Source: Ectocarpus siliculosus
Taxonomy: Eukaryota; Sar; Phaeophyceae; Ectocarpales; Ectocarpaceae
Reading direction: 5' to 3'
Length of the DNA stretch: 64,000 nt
Assembly (NCBI GenBank): GCA_000310025.1
Contig: FN648512.1
Coordinates: forward strand, 1 to 64,000
Shown: piece by piece, positions 33,602-46,800 of the stretch
Position numbering within the stretch: the first letter of the stretch is position 1
Layout: every line of letters starts with the position of its first letter
The notes under the pieces: model-generated
Databases searched by the model: none
What the model was told of the DNA's origin: nothing
Seen by the model: the letters and a program-made list of their open reading frames with translations, nothing else
Program-made: the position numbers and the translations under genes

Positions 33602-36600
33602 ATTGTTATTCTCTGTTGGGTTTTTCTGACACATCACAACAGTACAACCGCGCTGTCGTATTCCAGCCATGCGTCTCGAAGATATCACCCTTTCAAACGT
33701 TTCGCGTTTCAAAAACATTTCCAGTGTGCGCGTCTCACAAAGGCACCTCCATTTTTCCCGACCCTGTGAAACGTGATACGCTCCGGCCTAAACCTGCTGG
33801 GCGTTTCTGTGGCGGTATATGTACACGGTCCTACATGCTTCTTGTAGGTGGACGCTTGCATGGTGGCAACAGGGAGAGTGCCCAACACCAAGACCCTAGG
33901 GCTCGAGAACATGGGCATCGAGACCAACAGGGGCTTCGTTCAGGTAGGGGAAGCAACGAAAAACGAAAACGCGGTGGGGTTCCCTCCTAGTTGTTTTCCT
34001 CGAAACTTGGGTTGCGGCCGCGACAACAAAAGCAATCAAGCAAGCAATCACGTGCTGGTATAAACCATGTGCATACAAATAGTGAAGGATTATTTTGCCG
34101 GAGAGACGCCGCAAGTGAGTTGATCATGAATCCCCCCCCCCCTCTTTGCTGTGGATTGTTTCGACTTTGTGTGTCACTCCGGTCGTATTGTACAGTAGCC
34201 GGCGACCCAAACGTGTCAGTAGCGTTACCGTTGTCGGCAACGTGCGTTTGGACTGCCTTTGCTTTGGTTGTACGCTCGGCAGCAATGGGGTCCATTCAGT
34301 TGCTGCGATCCTCCAGCCACGTTTACCACGAAGATGGTGGCGCTGGTTTGTTGGAGAGATTGGACATGCAAGCGCAACCGTTCGTTCCTTTGACCGCGCT
34401 TCGATCCCTGTTTTGTTTTGTTGTGCTGGCTCAGGTGGACGGTAAGATGCAGGTGCTCAACAAGGAGGGGGGCGACGTAGTCCCTAACCTCTACTGCATC
34501 GGGGATGCCAACGGGAAGCTTATGCTCGCCCACGCCGCCTCCGCACACGGCGTCAGGTGTGTCAATGTCAATGTCAATGTGAATACATTGACCGCCATGA
34601 TATGACACTTTTTTCGTATCTTTTTCCCGCACGTTTAACGTAGTTCCTCGAACGCTGGAGATGACTGAATCAATCTTCTTTTATCTGTTCATGTTCGAAT
34701 CTTTGGGGAATTTCCATTGTTACACCGTACCCAAAACCTTTTTTCCTTAACGGATTTCGACAGAATGTGCAAAGCATGGTGTGTCCGTGTGCATCTTAGT
34801 AGCGGGGGTGGGTGCGAGGAGTAGTGTTTTACTTCTATTTAATAGCTTCCTCAGTGGTGATCTACGGACGAACGCGTCTTGTGGGGCCCGTCTTCTTCTG
34901 TCTTCGGGGGGGGGGGGGAGTACAAGGTTAGGTTTTTGACTGTTGCGCCTGCGAAGCATGTGCGTATACTGCTGTTGCCCTTGATCTCTGGTGTGCGGTT
35001 CCAACCCAAGCCTATACCTCTAGCTTGGCGGAATGTTGTTGTTTTTGCCGGGGGACCCCACCTTTGCGATATTCTGGCTCCTGTTGCCTCTTGCTGGCTC
35101 TGTATGTTTTGACAGCCACACTAAAGGCTCGTTTTTCTCCCCCGAAACGTATGCATGGGCTCGTCTGCCGTCTGGTGTCTGTTGATCTCAGCGCCGTGGA
35201 GAACATCATGGGAAGGGAGAACGAAGTGGACCACTTGGCCATCCCCGCGGCGTGCTTCACGCACCCAGAGATCGCCATGGTCGGACTCACGGAGGAGCAG
35301 GCCAAGGAAAAGGTACAGGCAGTAACATGCGAGAGATAGACAGCTGTTTTAAACGGTTTTGTGGTCGCTGCTGTGTTCTGCGTGACGTTCGAGGAGGATA
35401 GGTGCCGTAAACAAGTCGTACGAGGTACATATACCATCAGGCCAGCGTAATTATTAACCCCCCGCGGACGTAGGTGTGTTTGGTTTGTCGTCTGCTCCTT
35501 GCCGTGGTCGCGACCCGATGTGTGTATCGTCCGTTGGTTGTGTGTGTGTTTCTTGATAGCACCGACCGCGCTAACAGGCTGACCATTGAAGAGACGTCAG
35601 TCTCAGTGCGGTTGAAACACGAACTGTTTCTAAAGTCCACGATCTTCGACCTTGTGAGGGGGCGCCATGGGTGAGTTTATGCTACTCATCGGATCAACGA
35701 CAGATACCGTAGCAACAACAGAGGAAGACTGCACGTGTTTACCATGGCTGCTGCTAAGTTGGACGCATGTGTGTGTGTGTGGGTGTGTTGTTTGTTTCTC
35801 TCTAAGGCGGCCGAGGAGGGATACGAGCTGGGTAAGGCTAGCGGCAGCTTTAAGGCCAACTCCAAGGCCCTCGCGGAGGGAGCAGGAGACGGAATCGCCA
35901 AGGTAAAGGCTTGGCTAGCCCAGCCCTCGGGTATTCTACAAATCGAAGTTGGGCTGTCCTTTTGTTTGCACTGCAGCTGTTGGCTTGACCTGCATGTGAT
36001 CGATACCTCGCCATCTTCTTTTTCCGGGTGCTTCAAGCGGTCGATTGTAGTGTTGAGGTCTAAAGCCACCCAATGGGACCGAGAGCAGTTCAAGAGAAGA
36101 ACCAGAAAGCGCTTTCTGAAGAAAAAGGAATAGGCAGGGCACGACAGATGAAAATCGTCAGGGTAGAATATTTTGGACTGTCGGACCTGGCTCAATACCC
36201 CACGCAAGTTATCTTGAAAGAATACGTGTGTCGTAGGGGCGATTGTTTTGCATACTCCGGAAGGAGGTGCCACCTCACGTTGCAATATACTCCAAAACTA
36301 CTGACTGTAGACAATGTTGTGGGGAAGGTGTCGACTACTTGGCGCAATCAGCACTGGCATACCCTTGTCGCCGAATGATGGGAGTGTGGAAAATCTGTGA
36401 TACCACTCCGTCAGTACTGCTGTGCCGAGCACCAGATTCCACAGTGCATGTGCAGGTTCACGTGATTGTGCAGCGAGTCGTTTGTGTACTCAAAGTGTGC
36501 AAGTCGTCGACGTGCATCCCTGATGTTCAACGGTCGTCGTCGCCCTTTCTCAATATACATGAACAGTACTGTATGACACTATGCCTGCTACCGTTTTACA

Positions 36601-37551
36601 CTGTATCAAATGTTTGTGTCTAAAGGTTTCGTGTCTGGTTTTACGAGTGTTCTCTATCCCTCAATCTACTTGTGTCCTGATTGTGCTGCTGTATGCTGTA
36701 CAGGTGCTGTTCAACAAGGAGACCGAGGAGATCGTGGGTGTTCACATCATCGGCTTGCACGCCGCAGACCTCATCCAAGAGTGCTCCAACGCTGTTGCTG
36801 CCGGTACCACTGTTCGAGAGCTGTCCATGATGGTGAGAGGCACAACACAGTCGGACAGGTGTCTAGAGCCGGAGCGTGTGTCGGTCTTGGTGCATTTCAA
36901 TTGATTGCTGGCTTTGGAGGTTTGGAGGGTAGGGTGTCCACATCAGTATAAGCGGTGCTCTTACATAATCGAATACAATAGTCGTTCCTACCGAAAGTGC
37001 AGATAACAGCTTGTGAGTGAGAAGACAGGACAGGTCAGGACAGGTCAGGACAGGTCAGGTCAGGTCAGGACAGGGCAGGGCAGCGAAACAGGCCGTCGTC
37101 GGGTGCCGGGGTTACATTCCATATTCCATATTCCATATTCTGGTGGCCCGCTACTGTTCTGTTGACACCTTCGTTAACACCGTTAGTACACGGTAACGGT
37201 GTACAATGAGGCTAGAGCTTCCCATCACACTTGAGTGTGGCAGGGGATTCAAGAAATTCCCCCCCTTGTATACCACCACACCTGCTAGTTTCGTGTGTAT
37301 TGATGACGCCACAATTTTGAAGTGATACTTGTATGATGTGGTGTATTTCCTTTCTTTTCCATTTTTTTGCTGTCGAATACTATTAATAGAGGCTGTCGGC
37401 GCCTGGCCGTTTTGGGAGCACATCACACCCTCACCTTACCCCGCTGTCTGTCTGTCTGTCTTTTGTGGCGAATCAGGTCCACACCCACCCCACGCTGTGC
37501 GAAGTCTTGGACGAGGCGTTCAAGGGAGCCATGGGCCGCTCTGCCCATTAG
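29772..37551 (+). CDS. Plastid dihydrolipoamide dehydrogenase (E3 subunit)
   Basis: FAD flavoenzyme that reoxidises dihydrolipoyl groups with NAD+; as plastid E3 it serves the pyruvate dehydrogenase complex that makes acetyl-CoA. Twelve exons, all in phase: 29772-29976, 30262-30372, 30795-30940, 31863-32099, 32801-32947, 33351-33545, 33848-33943, 34435-34556, 35192-35312, 35807-35902, 36704-36832, 37477-37551. The protein is 559 aa (544 from a second ATG at 29817, which gives a more usual signal peptide). A hydrophobic leader ends at [10 protein letters not shown], the heterokont plastid signal. Then come the FAD loop VGCGVGGHG, redox disulfide [19 protein letters not shown]-binding [19 protein letters not shown], second FAD motif [16 protein letters not shown], dimer domain [17 protein letters not shown] and catalytic [12 protein letters not shown]. 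It matches plant plastid LPD far better than mitochondrial LPD. Introns are 285-922 bp. The gene looks intact. Confidence 0.97.
33567..33600 (+). repeat. (CTG)11 microsatellite in LPD intron 6
   Basis: Eleven CTG units start 22 bases after the donor of intron 6. Confidence 0.95.
37028..37083 (+). repeat. 10-bp minisatellite in LPD intron 11
   Basis: Imperfect tandem copies of GGACAGGTCA, decaying into GGTCA and GGGCA steps. Confidence 0.85.
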
Positions 37552-39637
37552 ACCATTTACATTTACGTTGTTAGTCGCTATTATACTGCGTGGTTACGAG
37601 GTGGTGTGCCAGGCACTGTTTAGGATGGATGTAACTATGCCGAGCTATGTCGAGTTTTTGAATACGTCGCGGTCGCTTGCCTACCATGCCATCATGTTTC
37701 CGGTGGACAAGGCGTCGACTGGCAATCCGGGAGACGATAGTTAAAGGTCTCGAACCGCACGTATTGGTAGAGAACCGTCTCGTGTTTTCTGTTTGTTGGG
37801 GGGGTGTTGATCGCCACTTGGGTGTCAGCGGAGGGAGCTGTGGCAGCAGTATCGCACAATATTGCTCCCAATTATCGTTACCTTTCCTTTCGTGTGGTGG
37901 GGGAATGATTTTTCTTGGGGTCGAATGTTTGTGAGATACAACGGTGGGAGAGGTAGATACGGTGGGAAACCAGGCGGGTGCAACGCACATCTTGAACAGC
38001 CAAAATGTTGGCACTTGAACCTCTCTGTCGCATATGATGCATTGTCGACGTCTCTTTTTTTTTCTGTTTTTTTCTTAGAGCGGGTAGAAACACTACTCTA
38101 TTCAACGATTTGTGCTCGCGTGCGCTTTGTTGGGGACTAAAGCGGCCATGATTGGCGCATTCAACGAGATGTCGGCATCATGTCATATATTTCTCATGTC
38201 ATGATGTCATTCCAAGCCCTACAAACAACATTTATCTACAGTAGTGAACCGCCTGCTCTAAACATTGGGTCTTGAAAGCACTGCTGCTGCATCTCGTTTA
38301 TCTACCCCTTCTCACTGCTGTTCAGGTCGTGTTGAGTGACTGCAGCGTAAAAAGACAGCTAAGCTATTACGACGCAAGTAAATCTGGTTCCTCGCGTGTG
38401 TGTTCGCAGGCCAGCAAAAACTCATGACATGAACTACGCGTGGAGTCCAGCTTGTACTCGCAGACACGACACGAAGCCACGCCACGACATGAGCACTATC
38501 CGCATACACGTCCAACGCTGAAAAACGCTGAAAACAAGCAAGAGCAACCACGAGCCGGTGCAGTGTAAAGTCTAGCCTAGCCTAGCTACAGGATTTTGGA
38601 GTCCCCAAACACAAAGAAACTATCCGAACCATGCATGGCGCAGTCGGGGTTGCGACTTACTACCCTACACCTGGACAGGTTCACCATTCTGATATTTGTT
38701 CGAGGGACTTGCAACACGTTGACGCCATTAAAATAGTCTAGGTACAGTAGCGAGGTGGCGTTGAGGCGACTCAAATTGGGGGCGGGAACAGCGCCACAAC
38801 GAGGTGGCGAAATCCACCGTCCTGAAAATCGATGCCCTTGGGACGTGGCCCGAGCTGAAAGGTCGGTGTGCCAAGTACCAATCACCTACGGTCTGCCAAC
38901 AAGAGCAGAGTTTGCTGTCACAATGCTGAACTTTCAACAGTCTGCGAGTTCGTGTGCTTGCACTGCTTCCAGCTAGTCTTGGGACTGTTCTTCTTGTTCT
39001 TGTTCTTGTTTCTCTTGCTTCTTTTCGTTCAGTCGGTCTCGCGCAGCCCCTCTCACGCCTCTCTCTTGCCCAGAACCAAAGTCGAGGGACTGCCCAAGGC
39101 ACACGCAAGAGTGGAAGGGTAAGGCGAGGCGCGAATTGGGCGTGTTATCACCCGACCCTTTGCTTCAGACCAACGAACAGCAAGCGCTACGCAACTCGAT
39201 TTGGATGATTGTCAGTCTGGCGAGGAGCGACTCAAAGGTACGAGAGTTTAGTGGCAAAGGGAGGGAGACGACGCAAAAAAAGACCTCTCAATTGGTGAAA
39301 ACAATACTCCTGTTTGTGTCACCTGCCCGTGAGGAGCAGAGGGGTGGGGCGAATAGGTTGAGATAAAAAAAGCAGAACGAGGGGTGTTGCAGGAACGTGC
39401 GGTAGGGCAAAGACCGAAACCTCAGAGAGAAAGATTCCGTGGCATGAGTGCATGTAGAGAAGCACGGGACAACTCCACAGCAAGCCGCGCACACAGAGAG
39501 GAGAGGACGTTTAATGAGACAACTCCACAACGATAGCCGCGTTCAGCGGCTGTTTTTCGAGTGAGGGCTGATAGGCCGCATGGCCGAAGCACTTCTCCGG
39601 CTCCCCCCTTTCACAATGCCAACGATTTCGACAACAG
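37552..39637. other. Tail-to-tail intergenic region, no gene seen
   Basis: Lies between the 3' ends of the LPD gene (plus) and the plastid membrane protein gene (minus). An exon-like segment at 39169-39237 on the plus strand has good acceptor and donor sequences and 23 open codons, but no partner exon was found. The rest shows no coding signal. Confidence 0.5.
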
Positions 39638-42600
39638 CTACAAGTACTCCTGCCCACCTCAACCAAACCCTCTCGAGATACTCGGGGTTTTGCCCTGGTT
39701 CCTATTTACCGTCTTTGCCACCATGACAAAACCGACTTCGGTGCATCCCCAATTCCAAGCAGTGCTTCTTCACACCCTCGTTGTCTCTGGTGCTAGTGTT
39801 AATACATATGTGCATCACAGAAGCGCTTCTTCGTGTCGCCCCTGTGAGACCCACCTTGAAGATAAACTTGAGCCACTTGGGTTGGCTCTTGCTAGCTCCT
39901 CCTTCTCCGTCATCCGGCTTCCCTACCGTGAACCCGTACCCGTAGCATGCCACCAACGTAGCGATGTTCGCCCAATAGATTGGCACCGGCTCCTGAACGC
40001 CCAAGCATCGCAACCCGCAGAAAGTTGTGGAAAAGGACCGTCAGAGCATCCACCCAAGGCTTTCACGGGAAAACCGCCAACATAGGAAACTGAGCACCAA
40101 AGGCTAGAGAAACCAAGGCTAAAATAGGCGTTTCGAACTAGGTGCCGACGAGATGTACCGGTGTAGCGCTGCTGTAGCATACCACGGTACTGCAACGCGA
40201 ATGTGCCGGTGCTGTACTGCCATGAGGAAGGCGACCGTTCAGCAAGAGCTGTTTGGGATAGGCTGACTGGCTTGAGATGGCACAATGAGCAAGTGTGGGG
40301 AATAGTTCCTGCCTGCTTAGCGGGTTCCTGGTTGACCAGAGGGTGCGGTTTCTATCTCGCACGGCCCTGACCTTGGTGATGAAGGGCATGGCGAAGCTCA
40401 CGACCGGCGTGGCGAGGAAGGCAATGTCCAAGGCCACCTTCTCCGACGCCCCTGGCTTTCTCGCTCTCAGCGACGGTACCGTGAAGAGCCAGACAAACCA
40501 GAACCCCAGCACTTGGATGGAGATGTCCACGTGAGGGAAGAACGGCACCTGGTCGCTAGCCTGTTCAAAAACACGCCCAAAAATAGAACTCAAGTACAAG
40601 CCTTCTTTTTCGAAGCTGGCAACACGCCCAATAGAAGGATTGCGGACGGCATATGCCTCGCGAGAGCAACCGTGGAACAGGCGTTCGGACTAAAGCTTGT
40701 TGACAACGGCTGAGCGCAGCAGCGCAAAACTTTGTTGACCAAAAACCGAGGTGCGAGTAATGTTTAGCCAGCATGTTCTTATCGTGGGCAAGAGGAGACG
40801 AGGTTCACGAGGATGGCAAGATTAGCAAGGTTGATGAGGGCGGTAAGGTTGATGATGACGTTGATGATATAGTATTGGCTAGGATTATCAATCAAACTTC
40901 GGTCTGCATTCGTGTGCATTTTCCCCCGTGCGCGAAAAATGAGTACTGCTTCCGGGAAAATAGCGGGTCGCCTAGCACGAGGGGGCGCTTGTTGTGCGCC
41001 AGGTGCTACATAGGTTTCTCATAGATGAGAACAACGGGGGGAGAGCGATGCGGACAATCCCCATCAGCTTGGAGGAGACGAAGATGAGATCGCACTAGGA
41101 TTGGACACATCCACAACAAGACACGCCCGCGCTGTTAAACTCCAAGCAAACGCGAATGCTCACCATCAGGCCTCCCAAGATGGTCGTGATCACGGCTTGC
41201 CCAACGAACACCTTCTTGAGCCAGCCCTGCATGTACATGCGCTTTTCCTTCACCAATGTGGACTCCTTCTTCGCGATCTCCTGCACGTCACAAGACAGTT
41301 TGTTCAGTTCGCATCCCCAACGGGCAGAACACTGCAACCACCGCCCCTCGGAGGCATCCGCTTTCTCTTGTAATCTCCTAGTGATGCCGACAGTTTACAG
41401 TTCACACATTTGGTTGGATGCACCGCCGCAGAGAAACAAAGGATCGTAAATCAACATCGATGTAACCTACCAGGTACAATACCTTGTGCTGCTTTACATA
41501 CCTCCTCGATCGCTTCTCGGTCGGTTCCAGGTTCGTCTTCCAATGCAGCACGAAGCTTGACAAGATCCCGCTCTAGATTGATCACCTGGGGAGTACGGGA
41601 GGACGTTAATAGGACGCTAGGGTTAGCCACACGTTTGACATTGCTGTTGAGGCAAGGGTCGGGGTTGGCATTCGAGGTTCCTGGCAGCCTCGCCACCCAT
41701 TCTCTACATCTTACACCGCGTGAAGTGCAGATGCCTACCCTATCCCTATCATGAAAACTACTACTGGTATTAATAAAAAGTACTGTCAAACCCACCGTTC
41801 CTTGGACGATTGTCCAACTGGGCGCTGGGCGTTGTCAACGGCTACTGTACATTGGTGTCGTTATTCGGACATGCAGTGAATCCATCGCTCCCTCACCGCA
41901 AGGTGTCATTGTTCTGATTCTGATTTTGTTTTCACCTTGGCGGGATTGATGAGCTGGTCCAGTTCCACCCCGGACTCTGCCTCCACCTCCTGCGTCACTC
42001 GTTGTATCAACGCCTGATCACCGCGGGACATGCGAGGTACATACACCAGGTACACCATTGCCACGCCATGTGAATCATCATGTAAATCATCATAGACATT
42101 CACCATCGTGGCATTATCCACGCTTGTGGATTTCCAGGGGTCGTTCAGCTCCCGGTTAGATTATTGTTTGTCTGTCATCTCGTTTGAGGATTTTCAGGGT
42201 CCAGTTCTTAATCTCCCTTCTTCGACTGGTATTATAGAACTACTGTGTACCCGTCTTTTGGGTGGTTCGTCTTTGACCGCAGAAGGCGTTCCGCGTCAGT
42301 CGGTCCGGTACGGATATTTCAAGGTGCTGTACCGCCAAGAGGCCGGAAGACACCGTACACGGCTATGCACCTCGTTTTCGTTTTTCGGCCATCTGTTGCT
42401 CCGTTCTTTCCCTCCTGCTCGCGTTGCTGCGGAGAGCAGGGTGGGTTGTGCTTCCAGATATGCGAAACCACGCTTTCTCCAGTATGTACCGTAAAAGCGT
42501 GATGGCTGCGGTCGAGTCGTCTTGCACCAATCAGCCTCAGCCGTCAAGCCAGCTCGGTCTCCCTGAGACTAGCGTAGTGCTGGCTGCGGAGAGCTTCTCG

Positions 42601-42998
42601 AATTGGTAAGGCAAGCTACTTGTCAGAACTTGCAACGTGTGATTCATAATGCTCTTCAGAATCTTGCGCGTGGTGTTGCATCCCGATCTCTGCCTTCGTG
42701 CAATCCAGTCGACAAGCTGGCTCTTCTACTGCTTGCAGTGCACACTGCCCCGCTGTGCCTCACTTGACCATTGACCCTTGAACCTTCACCTGATCGAGGG
42801 CCATCTCCTCATCCGTCATCTGAGCCATCAGTGCATCCCCTTGCCCTTCCTGCTGTCGCCCTGTCCTTCTCGGCCGTGCGCTCCTCTCAACTCCCGAACA
42901 ACCTCGCCGGCTGCTGGTGCTGGATACATGCACGGCGGACGAGCGCGCCGTCGCAAAGCCTCCGGTCGGTGGCACAAAGGCGTCAGCCCCGCGAAGAG
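39638..42998 (-). CDS. Plastid-targeted membrane protein, function unknown
   Basis: Exons in order, each joining in phase: 42998-42790, 42013-41936, 41585-41502, 41280-41164, 40560-40372, 39992-39855, and a tentative last exon 39649-39638 coding three residues and a stop. The visible part encodes 274 aa. It opens with ADAFVPPTGGF, the Phe-type cleavage motif of heterokont plastid proteins, then a Ser/Arg-rich transit-like stretch. A glutamate-rich helical region follows (VINLERDLVKLRAALEDE and further), probably coiled coil. Then come three or four membrane segments: around GQAVITTILGGL, SIQVLGFWFVWLFTVPSL, ALDIAFLATPVVSFAMPF and YWANIATLVACYGYGF. The first exon with the start codon and signal-peptide core was not found; exon 42998 needs one base from it. 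I do not recognise the family with confidence. A thylakoid or envelope membrane location is inference. Confidence 0.85.
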
Positions 42999-43348
42999 CT
43001 ATTGTGTGAAGGCGGACAGCAGATATACAGCGGATCGGGTCAGGGATGGAAGGAACCAACTCCTTGCTTGCTTGCTCTTGGTGGTTTCGCGTGCTATGCA
43101 TATGTATGGGAAGACCGATACTACTGTATTGGACCGCCGTATACCGACTCTCATCATATGCATATGCTACAGCAGTATGCATATGTACAGTACAGTAGTC
43201 GCCTTGTACTGGTATAGTTGTATTTTGGTGCAACAGTATTGCAGTGTTTGCCGAGGCAGTGTTTCCAGGAATGAACATCCTCTACGAAGCTTAGAGGGCG
43301 ACACTCGGGGAACAAAGAGCCCGCACAGGCTATTCACATGCCTTGCTC

Positions 43349-43429
<81 letters not shown>

Positions 43430-43836
43430 TAGCCCGGAAGCAGTCTCCCTCCTCCTCTCTCTTCCCTTCTCTCAAGGAGCAAGACACATGTTCAACCAGG
43501 TCAGCCGCATGTACGTACAACAGGAGTTGGCCATCTGTCTGATCCACGACGAGACAATGGACGCGTCCACACACACACACACACCTGCGATGGCAGCACA
43601 TGACCCAAGAACAAGGCTTGTCCTGCTCTTCATCTTCATGGCGAGTTGGTGGGGAGCTTTGTTGGCTTGGGATGCGGCTTGGGATGCACGATGCATGCTC
43701 GGTGTTGGCGAGACATAGGGGCACGATAGACAAGGTAGGTGGGTATTCTGCCATCTGTGTGCCCCCAAGCCGAGGGGGGCCCTTGGACACATTTCAACGA
43801 GGAGGGAAGGAAGGACGGAGGCTACGCTGGAGAACC
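42999..43836. promoter_or_regulatory. Head-to-head intergenic region with (GA)38
   Basis: About 840 bp between the divergent plastid-protein and NOSIP genes. It must contain the missing first exon or leader of the former, or that exon lies still further upstream. The (GA) tract at 43352-43427 sits near its middle. A CATATGCATATG-rich stretch occurs near 43095-43190. Confidence 0.5.
43352..43427 (+). repeat. (AG)38 microsatellite
   Basis: Seventy-six bases of uninterrupted AG repeat. Long Arg/Glu or Ser/Leu frames across it are artefacts. Confidence 0.98.
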
Positions 43837-46800
43837 ATGCCCCAGAAGCACGCGAAGAACAATTGCGCCTCCAAGTGCTTCAACCACTGGGAGAGAAATG
43901 AGGCAGCCTCCGATGGCCATTACGGGACGAGGAAGGTATGCTGCTGTCTGCTGTAGTCTCGAGCGGAAAGAAAAGGTCGTTTCGTCAGGGGGGTGGGTCC
44001 GGGCTGGTGGGATCGTCGGTGTCGGTGTCGTGGTACAGGCAGAGGCCAGTGGAGCAAGACTTGCGTGATATTAACAATGCTGCCCATGAGGTATCTCTCC
44101 TGCAGACAACGGGGGTTGCTCGTTCCCTCTGTAGGTCAAGAAGTGCTGTCCGGGAGGGGACCCGCAGATTGTACTTTATACCACCCAGTTTGCCCGCATG
44201 TAGGTGCTGTCTCTCGCGTTAGTCTACCTCGTTGGGTACATACCGCCATGAATGCCGTCACCACCGGCCTCTACTTGATGTGCTACCGATACATCGGGAG
44301 GGATGATGCATGTGGTTTCTACTGCGTTGGGGAGGATTTAGCCTCCGCGTGATATGCAGATCAGATTCACGGACGCGTGAGCTGTTTGTCACGATGTGTG
44401 TGCGCGGTGTGCACCGTGCCACATGTAACGCAAGTGTTGTCACGTCCCCCTTTTGACAATTCAACTCAACTCCAGGTGAGACTAGGCGGAGACTCCCAGC
44501 AGACGTTTGGACACTGCTCTCTGTGCATCCACCCGGCTGTGGAGCCCATGGCCACACCGTCTGGTCACGTGTATTGCAAGGAGTGTATCGTCGAGTTCCT
44601 GCTGACCAAGACGCAGGAGTTAAAGCGGCAGAGGGAGGCGTTCGAAGCGCAACAGAAAGACCAAGGTGTGAAATGTGAACGCAAATGTGGATTTGGGTCG
44701 ACTAGACAGATAATAAGGTCGAGTTCAGGGTATGCCTGCGGGCCGTGTAGTTTGATGCTTACATCAAGGGCTTACAGAGGTTGAGATAGGGTATTGTGGA
44801 GTTTCGACAACGCACCGCGAGCCAGACCTTCGACGCGTAGGGGCGGATCGAGGGCTCATACAGTACGGTACCTTGTGTAACCTACGGTACATGTTATCCG
44901 TAAAAGGTGCTGCGGATGTGCTCAAGACATGATGCTCTACCCACTCGGCGCGTGGTCGCACTGGTGGGCATCCTTTGCACGTTTGTGCTTGTTACAATAT
45001 TTCGTTGTCTGCCTCCCCCCCTGGCCCTTTGTTGCTGTCGTCGTAGTCATGGTTGTTTTGCTGTTCTGAGTCCCCCCCCCTTTTTTGTCGGGCTGATGGC
45101 TAGCTGTGGTTTTTGGGAAGTTGGGTTTTCACGCTAACATCATGTGAGAGTTAGACGTCGGCGGTGGTAGTTCACTCATGGCCCGGTCAAAAAACTAACA
45201 ATACTATACAACAACCCGATGTGCCCGCGTGCTGTCCGTTCACCTTGGGGTCTATTGTTGTCGCGCGTATCGTTTGCTCCATTGGTAGCTACCTTGTGTG
45301 TGTTTTCCCGTTTTAAAGCCTGAACAATCGTCGCCCATGCTGCCTGGTGCTATGTTTCTGTTGCGTGCATGACCCCCACCACTCCGCGCTTCTCACGAAG
45401 GCAACGATGCCGCCATTCCTCAGCGAGTTTCCCTCTCTGTCGCCCGTTCGCCGCTTGTTTTTACCTCTGACCTCCTGACATCACGCCGCCTGACATCACA
45501 TCCCCTGACGTGATACCGCCTGTCATCACGCCACTTGATATGACACCCCCTGGCGTCACACCACCTGTCGTCACACAACCTGTCATGACGTCACCTGTGA
45601 TGACGTCATGACGGCATCAGCTACGGACGAGGTGTCGGCGGACGCGAGTCGAAGAGTGGAGGCCACGAATGACTTCGTGTCGAACCAGCAGCAGCTCGTC
45701 GTCACCAAGCCTCAAGCCACAAAACCGTCGGACTCTGGAAAGTCTGAGGTACGTGTCGCGCGTTGGCTATTTTTGACGTGTATGTACCTGCCGAGAATTC
45801 GAAATCGCTGCCCACACGGCTTCTTTACCAAACTACAAGCAGATGTCCAGCAATGTTGTTGATAAATCCCGTGCCCAAGCGGCACACGAATCGCCTCCAC
45901 CGATCGGTAAACTGCGGTGAGCTACGGCAAGCCCCCGCCCCACACACGATAGGTATTTCTTTGCCAAACGGTCCAAGCACTGCTGGTGTGCTGCACGTGA
46001 CGAACGCGTGCCGAGTAAGTTGCACGTTTCGTGTTAATCCCGTATGGCAGGTCACGGTGCACGAGCTGGAGTCTCCGAACCGCGTGTCGTTTGGGATTAA
46101 GCCGTGCGATTCGTATGCATATTATGTTGTGGTAGGGTCATTGAGGATTCGGTAGTGCGGTTCGCATGCACATGCGTGTGCGATGGTGTATGCATTTTTG
46201 TGTTGATGCTTACTTGTACCTACCAACCAATATGACGTGGCACAGTACAGTACAGTACAGTACAGTGTATCAATAACGCCAACCCAAGGTGATATCTGAA
46301 GTCTAACAAGAGCCCCAACCCAACGCTTCACAACCCCTTAACAATGGTGCGCTCTGCAGGGCAAAGGCAAGAAGCGCGGTAGGGAGGAGCAGACCGGGGT
46401 GGGGGCGGATGCATCAGCACCATCAGGGAAAGAGGGGAAAAGGGACCATGTCGTGGAGAAGGTTGGTGCACCAGATGGTCAGCAAGCAGGGGTACTGGTC
46501 GACACACGGTCGTTGTTGCAGGGATAGGCGCTGAGTACGTTTGCGGCATTGCTTGTAGTTGGCGAGAGGGTTGATCACGGGGCGCGGGAGTTTCTGCACG
46601 AGCCATGGGGCTGAAATTACCTGCAGGTTTTGCAGTGACGTCTGCGTGCTCTTGTTCTGCAAACCTGTTTCTGTTCTAAAACAGCTCCCCAACCCTTGAC
46701 GTACGACGTTCGATGATTGAATGGTCGTTGCCTGTACCAGGAACTGAGTCAGATTGCGGTTCTCAAGAGCAAGAAGGAGCGGCAGGACCAGCTCAGAATG

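Noticed and set aside
39169-39237. Plus-strand exon-like segment with AG acceptor and GT donor
   Set aside because: 23 open codons look protein-like but no in-phase partner exon was found on either side; left unannotated.
43338-43790. Arg/Glu and Ser/Leu repeat proteins
   Set aside because: Translations of the (GA) microsatellite.
45476-45610. Pro-Val-Thr pentapeptide repeat as coding sequence
   Set aside because: The frame is closed by stops on both sides and the array lies within the NOSIP intron.
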